NCBI RefSeq assembly: GCF_006716065.1
Contig: NZ_VFOL01000001.1
Location: 4,216,001 to 4,280,000 of the forward strand
DNA length: 64,000 nt
DNA from: Salinispora arenicola
GTDB taxonomy: Bacteria; Actinomycetota; Actinomycetes; Mycobacteriales; Micromonosporaceae
Reading direction: 5' to 3'
Shown: positions 27,485 through 36,723 of the stretch, in pieces
Layout: each line of letters begins with the position of its first letter
Numbering within the stretch: the stretch's first letter is position 1
Notes under the pieces: model-generated
What the model was told of the DNA's origin: nothing
Seen by the model: the letters and a program-made list of their open reading frames with translations, nothing else
Databases searched by the model: none
Made by a program: the position numbers and the translations under genes

Positions 27485-27987
27485 GCGTGCCGCGGCTCCC
27501 TGTGCCGCCAGATCCCGTACTCTGCGTCAGAGCGCCGATGATCCCTTGTCACCGACGGACCGCAGACCAACCACCTCACCGTCCGCTCCCGCGCTCAGGT
27601 GGCACTGACCCGGGGCCTCCACCCCGGGGCATCCCGCCGCAATGCCTGGCGGGTGTCGATCCCCGGGGGCTGCCGCACCGCGTACCCGAACCACCGGGCA
27701 CGTCCGGCGATGCCGGTCTTCTTCGCGGCCCAGGTGGACGAATGCCAGCCACCTCGAACAGGTGACCTCGCCGACCGGCGGGGCACCGTCAGGCACAGCC
27801 ATCCCAGATGCAGATCCAGATCAACTGCTCGGTGCTGGTCGAAGCTATGGAGGGAATTTTACACGTTCGGAGCATTCTCATGAGTTTCGGTCGGTTTGGG
27901 GTTTTTATGCCCTTGACTCACGTTGTGGCGTCATCACCGCACCCGGGGCACCGCCCGGACCGACCGCACAGAAAGCGATGAAGGACG
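27485..27987. other. Gap with possible gene relics
   Basis: No intact gene was found. A leftward frame at 27595-27700 spells GIDTRQALRRDAPGWRPR, which resembles the C-terminal end of an NAD-dependent epimerase (typically DWREALRxEAPGWRPTHPG), perhaps a relic. The right part (27860-27925) is AT-rich with GTTTGGGGTTTTTATG and TTGACT and probably contains the promoter of the following exported-protein gene. Confidence 0.35.
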
Positions 27988-29418
27988 ATGTTGCAGAGCA
28001 GGAGACTCCCACGGCCGCCCGGGCGACGCCGCGTCCCCCGGGCCGTGGCCACGGTCAGCGCCGCGGCCCTCACCGGAATCGTCGGCCTGGCCGGCACCGG
28101 ATCAGCCACCGCCGCATACCAGTCCACACCCGGTTCCGCCGACCCATCGCACCGTGAGTGGTCGAAGACCGACGGCCAGTGGGGCGGTCACTGGGGCACG
28201 GCCGGTGATCCGGGCTGGCACCGCGACGACCACGGTGACCACAAGGCCAAGGGCACCCCCGTGCCCTGTGACCCCAACGCGCTCATCGCCGCGATCACCG
28301 CCGCGAACCAGGCCGGCGGAGGCACCCTGCGCCTGGCCGAGAAATGCCGCTACACCCTGACCGTCAACCAGGACGACAACGGACTACCCCCCATCTTCCA
28401 ACCCATCACGATCCACGGCCAGGGCGCCACCATCATCCGCGCCGCCGCCGCCGACAACTTCCGCATCTTCAACGTCACCACCGGCGGCGACCTCACCCTC
28501 AAAGACCTCACCGTCGCCGGCGGACGAGTCGAGGACGCCGACGGCGGCGGCATCCTCGCCGGTGAGGGCAGCCGACTGACCCTCAAGCACGTCACCGTCC
28601 GCGACAACATCGCGCTCGCCGGCGACACGACGGGCGGCGAAGGCGGCGGCATCTACAGCGACCGCGGCAAGGTCACGATCACCAAGAGCACCATCACCCG
28701 CAACACCGCCGGCACCGACGGCGGCGGCTACTACAGCGACAACGCCGTCGTCTCCATCAGCAAGTCGAAAGTGACCCACAACACCGCCGGCGACGAAGGC
28801 GGCGGACTGGTCAACGACGACGGCAACGCCACCATCAGCCACACCGTGATCAGCGACAACAGCGCCACCGACGGCGGCGGCGTGCACGGCGACGGTGACC
28901 TGACCGAGATCGTCTACAGCACCATCACCCGCAACACCGCCAGCGCACTCGGCGGCGGCATCCACGACGACGGCAACGAGGGCCTGCTGCTGCGACACGT
29001 CACCGTCGCCAAGAACACCGCCACCTCCGGCGGCGGGCTCCACCTCACCGGCAGCATCGGCGCCACCATCGAGCACAGCAAGATCGTGCACAACATCGCC
29101 ACCACCGGCGACGGCGGCGGCATCGCCGTCAACGGTGAGGATTCCACCAATGCCGTGGTGGCCCTGCGTCGGAGCACCGTCTCCGACAACCAGGCCACCG
29201 GCCGCGCCGGCGGCATCTTCTTCAACCCACCCGAGGGTGCCACCGATGCCCTGCTGACCCTCACCGACGTCCGCGTCACCAAGAACCTCGCCCAACTCGA
29301 ACCCGGCGGCATCTACAACAACGGCACCGTCATCGTCCTGGGCAAGACCACCATCATCGACAACCGACCCACCAACTGCGTCGGCAGCCCCAACCCCGTA
29401 CCCACCTGCTTCGGCTGA
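27988..29418 (+). CDS. Exported right-handed beta-helix (polymorphic-repeat) protein
   Basis: Encodes 476 residues. A Sec signal peptide occupies about residues 1-43 (Arg-rich start, hydrophobic core AAALTGIVGLAGTG, cleavage near SATAA). A His/Asp/Gly-rich linker follows, and then about 13 imperfect repeats with GGGI or GGGL and NTA/DNxA turns (such as EGGGIYSDRGKVTITKSTIT) forming a right-handed parallel beta-helix. The C terminus has a Cys pair, NCVGSPNPVPTCFG. Relatives resemble chlamydial polymorphic-membrane-protein repeats and pectate-lyase-like folds. A surface adhesive or polysaccharide-binding role is inferred; catalytic residues are not evident. Confidence 0.85.
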   Translation: MLQSRRLPRPPGRRRVPRAVATVSAAALTGIVGLAGTGSATAAYQSTPGSADPSHREWSKTDGQWGGHWGTAGDPGWHRDDHGDHKAKGTPVPCDPNALIAAITAANQAGGGTLRLAEKCRYTLTVNQDDNGLPPIFQPITIHGQGATIIRAAAADNFRIFNVTTGGDLTLKDLTVAGGRVEDADGGGILAGEGSRLTLKHVTVRDNIALAGDTTGGEGGGIYSDRGKVTITKSTITRNTAGTDGGGYYSDNAVVSISKSKVTHNTAGDEGGGLVNDDGNATISHTVISDNSATDGGGVHGDGDLTEIVYSTITRNTASALGGGIHDDGNEGLLLRHVTVAKNTATSGGGLHLTGSIGATIEHSKIVHNIATTGDGGGIAVNGEDSTNAVVALRRSTVSDNQATGRAGGIFFNPPEGATDALLTLTDVRVTKNLAQLEPGGIYNNGTVIVLGKTTIIDNRPTNCVGSPNPVPTCFG

Positions 29419-29431
29419 CCGACCACCTGCT

Positions 29432-29465
29432 CGAGGCGCCCCGGCGACACCGCCGGGGCGCCTCG
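29432..29465 (+). terminator. Perfect 15-bp hairpin terminator
   Basis: CGAGGCGCCCCGGCG, loop ACAC, then its exact complement, starting 13 bases after the beta-helix gene stop. Confidence 0.8.
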
Positions 29466-29514
29466 CCGATCTCGGACGGCGCCCGCGCGCCGTACCCGTC
29501 CCACACCGCCGCGC

Positions 29515-29526
29515 TAGTCTCTCGCC
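29515..29526 (+). promoter_or_regulatory. -10 box of a leaderless transcript (TAGTCT)
   Basis: TAGTCT ends 6 bases before ATG 29527 of the deformylase gene and no ribosome site is present. Confidence 0.45.
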
Positions 29527-30033
29527 ATGACGATGCGCCCGATCCGACTCATCGGCGACCCGGTGCTGCGCACCCCCGCCGAGCCGGTCACCAGCTTCGA
29601 CGCCGAGCTACGCGCGCTGGTCGCGGACCTGATGGATACCCTGCTCGGCGCGCCCGGACGCGCCGGTGTGGCGGCGCCACAGATCGGCGTCAGCGCCCGG
29701 GTGTTCGTCTACGACGCCGACGGTCACCGCGGCCACCTCGTCAACCCCACCCTGGAACTCGGCGACGAACAGCAGGACGACGACGAGGGCTGCCTGTCCG
29801 TCCCCGGCCTGTACTTCCCGACCTCCCGAGCGATGCACGCCACCGCACACGGCGTGGACCAACACGGCCAACCCCTGACCATCACCGGCACCGGATTCCT
29901 TGCCCGCGCCCTGCAACACGAGACCGACCACCTTGCCGGCCGCCTCTACGTCGACACGCTGCGCGGGGAGACCCGCCGGCGGGCCCTACGCGAGATCCGC
30001 GGCGGCCGCTACGCCCCGCCCCGCAGTCGGTGA
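29527..30033 (+). CDS. def: Peptide deformylase
   Basis: Encodes 168 residues with all three family motifs: GVAAPQIG, EGCLSVPG (metal-binding Cys) and QHETDHLAG (two metal-binding His and the catalytic Glu). It removes the formyl group from the N-terminal Met of nascent proteins using Fe2+ or Zn2+. It is probably leaderless. The C terminus is basic (RRRALREIRGGRYAPPRSR). Since actinomycetes often carry several def genes, this may be an accessory copy. Confidence 0.95.
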   Translation: MTMRPIRLIGDPVLRTPAEPVTSFDAELRALVADLMDTLLGAPGRAGVAAPQIGVSARVFVYDADGHRGHLVNPTLELGDEQQDDDEGCLSVPGLYFPTSRAMHATAHGVDQHGQPLTITGTGFLARALQHETDHLAGRLYVDTLRGETRRRALREIRGGRYAPPRSR

Positions 30034-30078
30034 CCTCCGCCCCACGTCGAGGACCCCTGCCAGTCGGCTACGCCTTCC

Positions 30079-30165
30079 TCACCGCCCCCGACGCTGCCGC
30101 AGCCATACGCCGGCGGCCCCGACCGCCACGAACACCAGCACCGAGCACACGAACATCTTCAGCAT
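30079..30165 (-). CDS. Possible 28-residue membrane peptide
   Basis: ATG 30165 opens MLKMFVCSVLVFVAVGAAGV followed by WLRQRRGR and a stop: one hydrophobic helix with a basic tail. This looks like a single-span small membrane protein. No ribosome site better than weak GCCCG precedes it, so it could be chance. It is divergent from the EEP-family gene. Confidence 0.25.
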   Translation of the reverse strand: MLKMFVCSVLVFVAVGAAGVWLRQRRGR

Positions 30166-30200
30166 CGGGCAACCATGTCACGGCGGCGTAGGCTGACGCG

Positions 30201-30983
30201 GTGCGCCTGGCCACCTTCAACCTGCTCCACGGCCGGTCTCTCACCGACGGGCTCGTCGATCCGCGACGGCTCACTGCCGCGGTCGCGGCCCTCGACGCCG
30301 ATGTCCTCGCCCTCCAGGAGGTCGACCGGAACCAGAGCCGCAGCGGCAACCTGGACCAGACCGCCATCGCCGCCGACGCACTCGACGCTGCCGAACACCG
30401 TTTCGCCGCTGCCGTCGTCGGTCACCCTGGCGGACGGTTCCGCCCACTGGCCCACGACGACGACGGCCACGACGAACCCCGCTACGGCATCGGCCTGATC
30501 AGTCGCCTTCCGGTCACCTCGTGGCAGGTCACTCGGTTGAAGCCGGCTCCGGTCCGCTCGCCGATCTACGTGCCCGGTCCCGGTGGTGGCCTCGTCGTAC
30601 TGCGTGACGAACCGCGCGTCGTGCTCGCCGCGGTTCTGCGCACCCCACACGGTTCGTTGACGGTCGCCGCCACCCACCTGTCGTTCGTTCCCGGCTGGAA
30701 CGCCCTCCAACTGCACCAGACCGTGCGCGCGTTGCGGGCCCTGCCCGCGCCACGGGTCCTGCTCGGCGACCTCAACCTGCCCGCCGGCGCGGTTCGGCTG
30801 CTGAGCGGCTGGCGTCCTCTTGGTCGCCGACCCACGTACCCGGCCGGGCACCCCCGTGTCCAGCTCGACCACATCCTCGCCGACCGGCAGGGCCGTCACT
30901 TCCTCCCGCCGGTGCGGGCCGTGGCCAACCCACAATCGGTGATCTCGGATCACCGACCCCTCGTGGTAGACCTCGACGGCTGA
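30201..30983 (+). CDS. Endonuclease/exonuclease/phosphatase-family hydrolase
   Basis: Encodes 260 residues from GTG 30201, which lies 6 bases after TAGGCT (leaderless). EEP motifs in order are RLATFNLLHG, LALQEVD (metal Glu), RYGIGLISRLPV, VAATHLSF, LLGDLNLPAG (Asp/Asn) and ISDHRPLVVDL (catalytic His). The family cleaves phosphoester bonds in nucleic acids, phosphoinositides or sphingomyelin. No signal peptide is present, so it is cytosolic. The substrate is unknown. Confidence 0.92.
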   Translation: MRLATFNLLHGRSLTDGLVDPRRLTAAVAALDADVLALQEVDRNQSRSGNLDQTAIAADALDAAEHRFAAAVVGHPGGRFRPLAHDDDGHDEPRYGIGLISRLPVTSWQVTRLKPAPVRSPIYVPGPGGGLVVLRDEPRVVLAAVLRTPHGSLTVAATHLSFVPGWNALQLHQTVRALRALPAPRVLLGDLNLPAGAVRLLSGWRPLGRRPTYPAGHPRVQLDHILADRQGRHFLPPVRAVANPQSVISDHRPLVVDLDG

Positions 30984-31008
30984 ACGGCGGCCCATGTCCC
31001 TCCGCGTG

Positions 31009-31587
31009 TCAGGACGTCCCTCGTGTCGTGGACGGACCGGGCAACAGGTGTCCGAGAAGGAGCTTGAGGACCAACACCGGCGCCAGCCAGGCGAGCGCCG
31101 TCGGGGCGGGTAGCACCGTGACCGCCACGACCAGCAATCCGGTTGCGGCGGCGAAGGCCAGCGGGCGCTTCAGCGTCGGGCTGGCGGTGGCGATCACCAC
31201 GGCGGCGGCGAGGGTGCCGGCGTAGAGCGCGATCGCGGTCGACCACGGATACGCGGGCAGGATGAGTGCCAGGACGAGGAGGTGGACGTGGGTCGCCACG
31301 AAGGTCACCTGCCGGCGGGCGGCCGCGGTGCCGGTGTGGAAACGCCGTGACGCCGACGCGGTGGCGTTGACCACGGCGCCGCCGAAGAGGTCGAACCCGA
31401 GCACCGCCAGCACCAGGACGATCGGGACGGAGTAGCCCGCCGCGGCGCCGATGATCGCGGCGACTCCGGCGCCGACGCACGCGGTCAGGTAGCTGAGCCA
31501 GCTCTCCATCCGAGTGGCGCCGGGCGCGATGAGCAGGTCGTTGAGTCGCGAGGCGGGACCTCGCGACAGGGGCAGGGAAGGTGTCAT
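31009..31587 (-). CDS. Integral membrane protein, unknown
   Basis: Encodes 192 residues with about six hydrophobic helices: YLTACVGAGVAAIIGAAAGY, PIVLVLAVLGFDLFGG, HLLVLALILPAYPW, AIALYAGTLAAAVVIAT, LAFAAATGLLVVAVTVL and LAWLAPVLVLKLLLGHL. Between helices two and three is a polar segment, SASRRFHTGTAAARRQ. No family was recognised. Direct repeats of GTGA at 31621-31646 upstream suggest dedicated regulation. Confidence 0.75.
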   Translation of the reverse strand: MTPSLPLSRGPASRLNDLLIAPGATRMESWLSYLTACVGAGVAAIIGAAAGYSVPIVLVLAVLGFDLFGGAVVNATASASRRFHTGTAAARRQVTFVATHVHLLVLALILPAYPWSTAIALYAGTLAAAVVIATASPTLKRPLAFAAATGLLVVAVTVLPAPTALAWLAPVLVLKLLLGHLLPGPSTTRGTS

Positions 31588-31915
31588 GACATGACCGCCG
31601 TTTCACTCGACCACAGTTTGGTGAACTAACGGTGAGTATAGTGAACATTTGTGCACCCGTCGAGGTGGGCCTCCCCACACGCCACCTCCCAGGTGGGCGA
31701 GGTGGCTTCCCGCGATGGCGTTCGCGGTGATTGACGCGATCGGGTGACTTCCGAGCAGGCCGGGTGAACCGCGGGATGAGACACCGAGTAGCCAGGTCCG
31801 GCAACACCGACCGGATGCCCTACCAGGCCCGGCTGGTGGGGCAGATACCGGGCGAGAGTTCGGCTGCCGAATGCTCGTCGCTTTGTTGAGGTGGATGCGT
31901 AGTTGGCCGTCCCGG
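31588..31915. other. Gap with regulatory repeats
   Basis: Apart from the repeats at 31621-31646, no gene was recognised. Open frames here have no coding bias and belong to out-of-frame extensions of the esterase gene. Confidence 0.4.
31621..31646. promoter_or_regulatory. Three GTGA-type repeats upstream of membrane-protein gene
   Basis: GTGAAC at 31621, GTGAGT at 31632 and GTGAAC at 31641, spaced about one helical turn apart, 34-60 bases before ATG 31587 of the leftward gene. They form a candidate operator in AT-richer surroundings. Confidence 0.35.
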
Positions 31916-32914
31916 TCACCCGGCTCGGAGTAGCCGTCCCATCATGCCGTCGAGATCCTGGATGAACATGTCGTGCCGGAACGTGTGGCCGCCTGGCCGT
32001 TCGAGTCCCACGTGGGGTATTCCGGCGTGGCTGAGGGCGGCGCGGAATTCGCGTTGTCCGGCGAGCACCTGCCCTTCGTTGATGACGTCCCACCAGTCGA
32101 CCGGGGCGTTCTGTAGGGTGCCGGCGACCAGGAACACTCGCTTGTGGTAGTAGCTCGGGATGCGTTCGATGGGGTTGTCGGCGGTGATCCGAGCCTGGTC
32201 GAACACCGGCGCGCCGTAGACGGTGCCGCCGCCAAGTTCCTTGGCGGCCGAGCTGAGGTTGGCCCAGTGCACGACGAGGTGGCCGTCGCGGCGTAGGCTG
32301 GCCGGCCCGGAGTGGGAACTGACCGAGCAGAAATGTCCGAAGTACTTGGCGGCGTACTTCAGCGCGCCGAAGCCGCCCATCGAGAAGCCGGCCACCGCGC
32401 GTCCGTCGTATTCGGCAAAGGTACGGAAGTTCGCGTCGATCCACGGCAGCAGTTGGTGCATGTGGAATTGCTCCCAGTCGCGTGGGCCCACGAACGTGCT
32501 GACCGGGTTGCAGTACCAGCCGGTACCGGCGTCGGGCATGACCACGATGATCTCCCGGCCGGCCGTCAGGTTGACGATGTTCTGGTGAAGGTGGAACTCG
32601 CGGAAGTCCTGTGCACCACCGTGCAGCAGGTACAGCACGGGGTAGCGCTTGCCGCTGGTGTGGTACCCGTCGGGCAGCAGGACATTGACGGCGGGGTCCC
32701 ATCCGATCGCGTCGGTGGCGAAGCGGTAGTAGTGCAGCCGTCCACCGTGGTTGTTGGGCGGGCTGACAATGCGCAGGCCGAACCCGTCACCGACGGCGTG
32801 GGCCACGTCCGGTGCGATGGCGGCGCCGCCGAACGCCCCGACGGCGGCTACGGCTGCCGCGCCGGTGAGGAGACGACGACGGTTCAGCTGAGTGGGCTGC
32901 GGTTGGGCGGTCAT
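31916..32914 (-). CDS. Tat-exported alpha/beta-hydrolase esterase
   Basis: Encodes 332 residues from ATG 32914. A twin-arginine signal, LNRRRLLTGAAAVAAVGAFG, is followed by cleavage near DVAHA. The hydrolase core is of the esterase D/antigen 85 type: YPVLYLLHGGAQDF forms the oxyanion region, the nucleophile Ser is in AVAGFSMGGFG, and the His is probably in PGGHTFRHD. Such enzymes cleave carboxylic esters or transfer acyl groups outside the cell. It lies in a stretch of exported proteins and resembles the esterase at 34196. Confidence 0.9.
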   Translation of the reverse strand: MTAQPQPTQLNRRRLLTGAAAVAAVGAFGGAAIAPDVAHAVGDGFGLRIVSPPNNHGGRLHYYRFATDAIGWDPAVNVLLPDGYHTSGKRYPVLYLLHGGAQDFREFHLHQNIVNLTAGREIIVVMPDAGTGWYCNPVSTFVGPRDWEQFHMHQLLPWIDANFRTFAEYDGRAVAGFSMGGFGALKYAAKYFGHFCSVSSHSGPASLRRDGHLVVHWANLSSAAKELGGGTVYGAPVFDQARITADNPIERIPSYYHKRVFLVAGTLQNAPVDWWDVINEGQVLAGQREFRAALSHAGIPHVGLERPGGHTFRHDMFIQDLDGMMGRLLRAG

Positions 32915-33070
32915 GATGGTGACTCCCTAGGTCGATGGGCGTGCCTACCTGTTCCGGTGGCGGTGAGCTGGGGGGCGAATGTCGACGTCGCGGACGCGTC
33001 GTCTCGAGTGGCCTCGACGGATAGGTGGTGCTCGCGCACCGCGGTCTGCTGGCCCTGTGGTGACGACTCG

Positions 33071-34105
33071 TCAGGTGGGGGTGATCCAGGTGCCCTGGTC
33101 CGGGTGCCAGTGGATGGTGGCTTGTTGGAAGCGCTGGTACCTGCCGCCGTCTTCGTCGAGCTCATCGGTGAGGGGATAGCCCAGAACGGCCTCGTGGCCA
33201 GCGTCGTGGAAGGCGTCGTAGATGGCGCCGTGGACGGTGTGCGTGCCGGTCTGCGGCGACCAGAGAAACAGTCCGTGCCCGAAGAACTGGAAGCGTCCGC
33301 GGGTGCCATCCGGTGCCTGGGCGGCGTCCGCCTCGTCCATGGTGGGAAAGCCCCAGCGTCGCTCGGCGTCGGTAGCCCAGAAAGCAGTGAGAATGTCGCC
33401 GTAGATCGCGTGGGCGATGTCCGGTCGCCACAGGATGATTCCGTTGGTGAATTGCTGGAATCGTCCACCCACCATGGCATCTTCCTCGGCACGGACCGGC
33501 CAGCCGAGTGCGCTGGCCGGTCCGCCCATGCTGTGGTATTTGACTCCGATCGTGCCGTACGGCTGGAACGCCTCGTCCCGCAGCGCTCGGGCGATGTCCG
33601 CTGCCTGGTCGTACCGTGACGGGTAGGCGGAGCGCTGCACGGCCTGGGCGAGTTGACCGGCGGTGCTGCCCTCCATCCCGGGCTCCAGCTGCTGGGCCAC
33701 CTCGAAGAACCTGTTCGCCGCATAGTCGACGTCGAGGCACTGGGCAGGCTGGCACCAGCCCTGGGAGGGGCGCTGCTGGAACACACCGAGCGAGTCCCGG
33801 TCCCCGCAGTCCAGGTTGTTCATCCGGGACTCGACCCAGCCCGCCTCGAAGCCCGCAAGCATGACCTTGTCCGACACACCTCGGCGTTGGCCCACTTCGT
33901 AGACCTTTCGGGTAACCACGATGTCCCGCTCCGGGGGGATGTAGCAGAAGGTCGAGGCCACCGTGCCCGGCTCCACGAGGCCACGGCTGCTCTCCGGGGC
34001 CTGCGCCTGGGCTGGGCTACCCAGGGCGACGGCGGTGGTCAGGGTTGTCAGCGCCAGCAGGACCCTCATTGCCGGTCTCGCCGGTGGTGAGCCGGTGTCG
34101 TACAC
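33071..34105 (-). CDS. Exported lysozyme-like protein with LGFP repeats
   Basis: Encodes 344 residues from GTG 34105, fixed by AGGAGG 6 bases upstream. The signal peptide occupies about residues 1-35 (hydrophobic VLLALTTLTTAVALG, ending AQAQA). The N-terminal domain has VMLAGFEAGWVESRMNNLDC, GDRDSLGVFQQRPSQGW and AQAVQRSAYPSRYDQ, a transglycosylase/lysozyme-like pattern with a candidate catalytic Glu in WVESR. The C-terminal half has three LGFP-type repeats (SALGWPV, RRWGFPT, AVLGYPL), which bind the cell wall. It probably cuts or tethers peptidoglycan outside the cell. Confidence 0.88.
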   Translation of the reverse strand: MYDTGSPPARPAMRVLLALTTLTTAVALGSPAQAQAPESSRGLVEPGTVASTFCYIPPERDIVVTRKVYEVGQRRGVSDKVMLAGFEAGWVESRMNNLDCGDRDSLGVFQQRPSQGWCQPAQCLDVDYAANRFFEVAQQLEPGMEGSTAGQLAQAVQRSAYPSRYDQAADIARALRDEAFQPYGTIGVKYHSMGGPASALGWPVRAEEDAMVGGRFQQFTNGIILWRPDIAHAIYGDILTAFWATDAERRWGFPTMDEADAAQAPDGTRGRFQFFGHGLFLWSPQTGTHTVHGAIYDAFHDAGHEAVLGYPLTDELDEDGGRYQRFQQATIHWHPDQGTWITPT

Positions 34106-34195
34106 GGAAACCTCCTCGCTCGGGCCTGCCCGGGAAGGGACACATGGCGGTAGGTGAGGCTGAGCGCCACAGCGGTCTAACCGGTCATGCAGGCG

Positions 34196-35278
34196 TCAGC
34201 TCGCCGCGGCGAAGGCCGCTTCGAGCCGGGGGACGTAGTCGGCGATCGCCGGGGCCCAGCATCCGTAGTTGTGACCGCCGTCGCAGGTGGGGGCCAGTGT
34301 GGAGCCGTCTTCGTAGTTGACGGCGCGGTGGGGGATGCCGAGCGCGTTGAGACGGTTCTCGACGGTGGTCGTGGCGATGGCGGTGAAGTGGTCGACAAGG
34401 CCCTGGTTGCCGGTGTAGAGCGTGATGGCGGTGTCGGCCAGTTTGGCGAGGTTGGCCGGCGCAGCCGGGTCGACCGCCTTCCAGACCCGGTCGGCGTTGA
34501 AGAAGGGGTACGGGGAGCCGAAGATCGCGTCACTGTCGACGTACGGGCCGTAGTCGGGGCATGGGCCGGCCGGCACGGAGCTGCACGGCAGGCCGGGAAG
34601 GTTGAGCTCGGTGGCCAGAACGACCGCGCGGATCTCCGCCATGCCGAAGTCGATGCCGCCGGACAGGGTGGCGACGTGGCCGAACAGGTCGGGGCGGGAC
34701 TGGGCGTAGTGCAGCGATCCGAAGCCGCCCATCGACAGGCCGATGACGGCCCGGTGGTGACGGTCGGTGCGGGTGCGTAGGTTGGCGTCGATGAAGGGGA
34801 CGACCTGGTCGGTGTGGAAGGTCTCCCAGTTTGCCGCGCCGAGGGCGGTGTCCTGCATGACCCAGTCGGCGTACCAGCCCTTGAGTCCGCCGTCCGGCGC
34901 CACCGTGATCATCGAGTCTGATCGCAGGGCCGGGGCGGCCGCCGCGTCGTCCGGGTTGCCGGCCCCACCGTGCAGAAAGTACGCAACAGGCCACTGTTTG
35001 TCGGGTGCGGTGGTGTAGCCGGCGGGAAGGAACACGCGGATCTTGTGTTGGCCGGACAACTGCGCTGTAGTCACGGTGATGGTGAAGTCGGTGCTGGAGT
35101 GGGCCTCGCTGTCGACCAGGGTCAGACCGTGGCCGTCGGTGAAGCTCGGGATCTCGGGTGGTTGGGCCTGCACGGCCGACCCGGCGACCGCGATCACCAC
35201 CGCCACCGTTGCTGCGGTGGTTGCCGACGTGGGCCGCAGGAGCGAACGGGCTCGCTCGTAGAACAGCTGGGCTCTCAT
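34196..35278 (-). CDS. Exported alpha/beta-hydrolase esterase
   Basis: Encodes 360 residues from ATG 35278 with GGGGAG upstream. The Sec signal has core ATTAATVAVVIAVAGSAV ending near AQA. The esterase core is WPVAYFLHGGAGNPDD, nucleophile region AVIGLSMGGFGSL, and the late His in CDGGHNYGCW. Several cysteines (PCSSVPAGPC, CDGGHNYGC) could form disulphides in the exported protein. It is paralogous in fold to the esterase at 31916, but the signals differ (Sec versus Tat). The natural ester is unknown; mycolyl-type transfer is possible but unproven. Confidence 0.9.
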   Translation of the reverse strand: MRAQLFYERARSLLRPTSATTAATVAVVIAVAGSAVQAQPPEIPSFTDGHGLTLVDSEAHSSTDFTITVTTAQLSGQHKIRVFLPAGYTTAPDKQWPVAYFLHGGAGNPDDAAAAPALRSDSMITVAPDGGLKGWYADWVMQDTALGAANWETFHTDQVVPFIDANLRTRTDRHHRAVIGLSMGGFGSLHYAQSRPDLFGHVATLSGGIDFGMAEIRAVVLATELNLPGLPCSSVPAGPCPDYGPYVDSDAIFGSPYPFFNADRVWKAVDPAAPANLAKLADTAITLYTGNQGLVDHFTAIATTTVENRLNALGIPHRAVNYEDGSTLAPTCDGGHNYGCWAPAIADYVPRLEAAFAAAS

Positions 35279-35607
35279 CAGGTGTGCTCCCCTCAGGAGG
35301 CGGTCGTCTGGTGCGTTCGCTGGCCGCCGGCTGCACCCGGGCGCGGGGCGGTCGGCGGACAACCAACGTCCAGGCGGACTCGGGCTCACACTGACCGGCG
35401 GCCAGGCGACTGCCTGCCACCGACCAGCCGAGCGCCGCGTCCACCCCTGCGCGTAACGCACACGCTTTCTGTGTCGATGCGTCGGTCGGGCACCACTGAT
35501 GGTGGTGTTCGCGCAGGTGTGCAGGACAGGCCACAGCACCGGCCATACGTGACCGGCCACCGCCGCGACACCCACCCCCACCCGTGCGACGACGGGGCCG
35601 GTGCGGC
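35279..35607. other. Gap between exported-protein genes
   Basis: No coding region was recognised. It contains the probable promoter of the esterase gene and a short hairpin ACCAC-TGAT-GGTGGT near 35492. Confidence 0.4.
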
Positions 35608-36723
35608 TCAGGCAGTGCCGACGAACTGGCTGACGTGGTAGGCGGTGCTTCGGTTATCGGGTGTCGTGGTCCACGTCGAGACCATCAGATGCAGGTCGTT
35701 GACCTGCCGGCTGGACCACGGGTGGATGAACCCGCCGTAGAGCCCCGGCTCCTGCCACGGCGTGATCTGCACCTTTTCCGCCGTCCAGGCCTGGTCGGGC
35801 CCGCCGGCGGTGCGGGTGACGACGCACCCGGTGACGCAGTTGAGGTAGGACATCACCCAGGTGCCGTCCGCGAGCCGCCGGACCGAGGGCTCCCCGAACG
35901 AGCCGGTCAGGATCGGCGTGCACGGCCGGCCCCAGCCCCAGGTGCTGCCGTTCCAGCCCCAGCCCTCGTACGACTCGGGATAGAACAGCCGATCCCAGAA
36001 GACCCGACGCAGCATCATCGGACCGTCCTGGCGCCCCGGGCGCACCGAGAAGACGTACACCCAGTCGCCGTCACGCTGCATCGTCCACATCTGGAACGGG
36101 TCGGTGTTGGTGCTGTCGTTCCACCACGTCAGGGACGTGCGAGTGAAGTCGTTACCGTTGTCGCTGAAGGCCAGCCCGGCGTAGCGCGATCGCCAGCGGG
36201 CTCCGGGTTGCCCAGGCGGTGTCCAGTACTCGATGCTCATGTACGAGATCACCTGCCGGCCGGTCTCCGGGAAGCTGATGCCGTCGTTGGGGATGACGGT
36301 CACCTCCCAGAGGCCGTCGATGCCGATGCCCCGGTGGCCGTTGTGCATCAGCTCCGGCGCCCGCCCGTCGCCGAGGACCCCGGCGGCGTTGTCAAAGATC
36401 ACACCGTCGGCGGCGCCAGGGTGGGCGTGGGAGCGCAGCATCACCGGTGAGCGCCAGTCGTTGGGCAGCGGCGGGCCCTCAGGCCACGGGGTGTTGAAGG
36501 TGTCGCCGAGGAGGTACCCGATGGAGCCGTTCTCCAGTACGTAGGGGATGCCGAGGTCGGTCCCGGCGATCTGCCACCGGCGGTTGGTGTCCAGGTCGGC
36601 GCCGGTGAGGCGCTTCTTCCAGAACGCGGCTCGGCCCGCGTCGGGAGCAAGCAGCCCACCGGCCGCAATACCCGTGCCGACCACGGCGACCCGACCGAGC
36701 AGGGTCCGGCGATTGATGGCCAT
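35608..36723 (-). CDS. Tat-exported DUF4185-like beta-propeller protein
   Basis: Encodes 371 residues from ATG 36723 (an in-frame ATG at 36759 is possible). The twin-arginine signal is INRRTLLGRVAVVGTGIAAG, with cleavage near AGRAA. The domain shows GTDLGIPYVLENGSIGYLLG (DTFN follows) and blade-like segments such as YAGLAFSDNGNDF and MRRD-type Trp-rich turns, ending WSSRQVNDLHLMVSTW. This matches the DUF4185/glycoside-hydrolase-like five-bladed propeller group. A carbohydrate-binding or glycosidase role is possible, but catalytic residues cannot be assigned. Its start is 183 bases from the divergent M23 gene. Confidence 0.8.
   Translation of the reverse strand: MAINRRTLLGRVAVVGTGIAAGGLLAPDAGRAAFWKKRLTGADLDTNRRWQIAGTDLGIPYVLENGSIGYLLGDTFNTPWPEGPPLPNDWRSPVMLRSHAHPGAADGVIFDNAAGVLGDGRAPELMHNGHRGIGIDGLWEVTVIPNDGISFPETGRQVISYMSIEYWTPPGQPGARWRSRYAGLAFSDNGNDFTRTSLTWWNDSTNTDPFQMWTMQRDGDWVYVFSVRPGRQDGPMMLRRVFWDRLFYPESYEGWGWNGSTWGWGRPCTPILTGSFGEPSVRRLADGTWVMSYLNCVTGCVVTRTAGGPDQAWTAEKVQITPWQEPGLYGGFIHPWSSRQVNDLHLMVSTWTTTPDNRSTAYHVSQFVGTA

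Noticed and set aside
27595..27700. An epimerase-like C-terminal tail (DTRQALRRDAPGWRPR).
   Set aside because: Too short to call a gene; mentioned only as a possible relic in the gap entry.
28384..29295. A long leftward open frame (303 codons) antisense to the beta-helix gene.
   Set aside because: It mirrors the Gly/Asp-rich repeats of the real gene, gives a Val/Ala/Gly-only protein and has no ribosome site.
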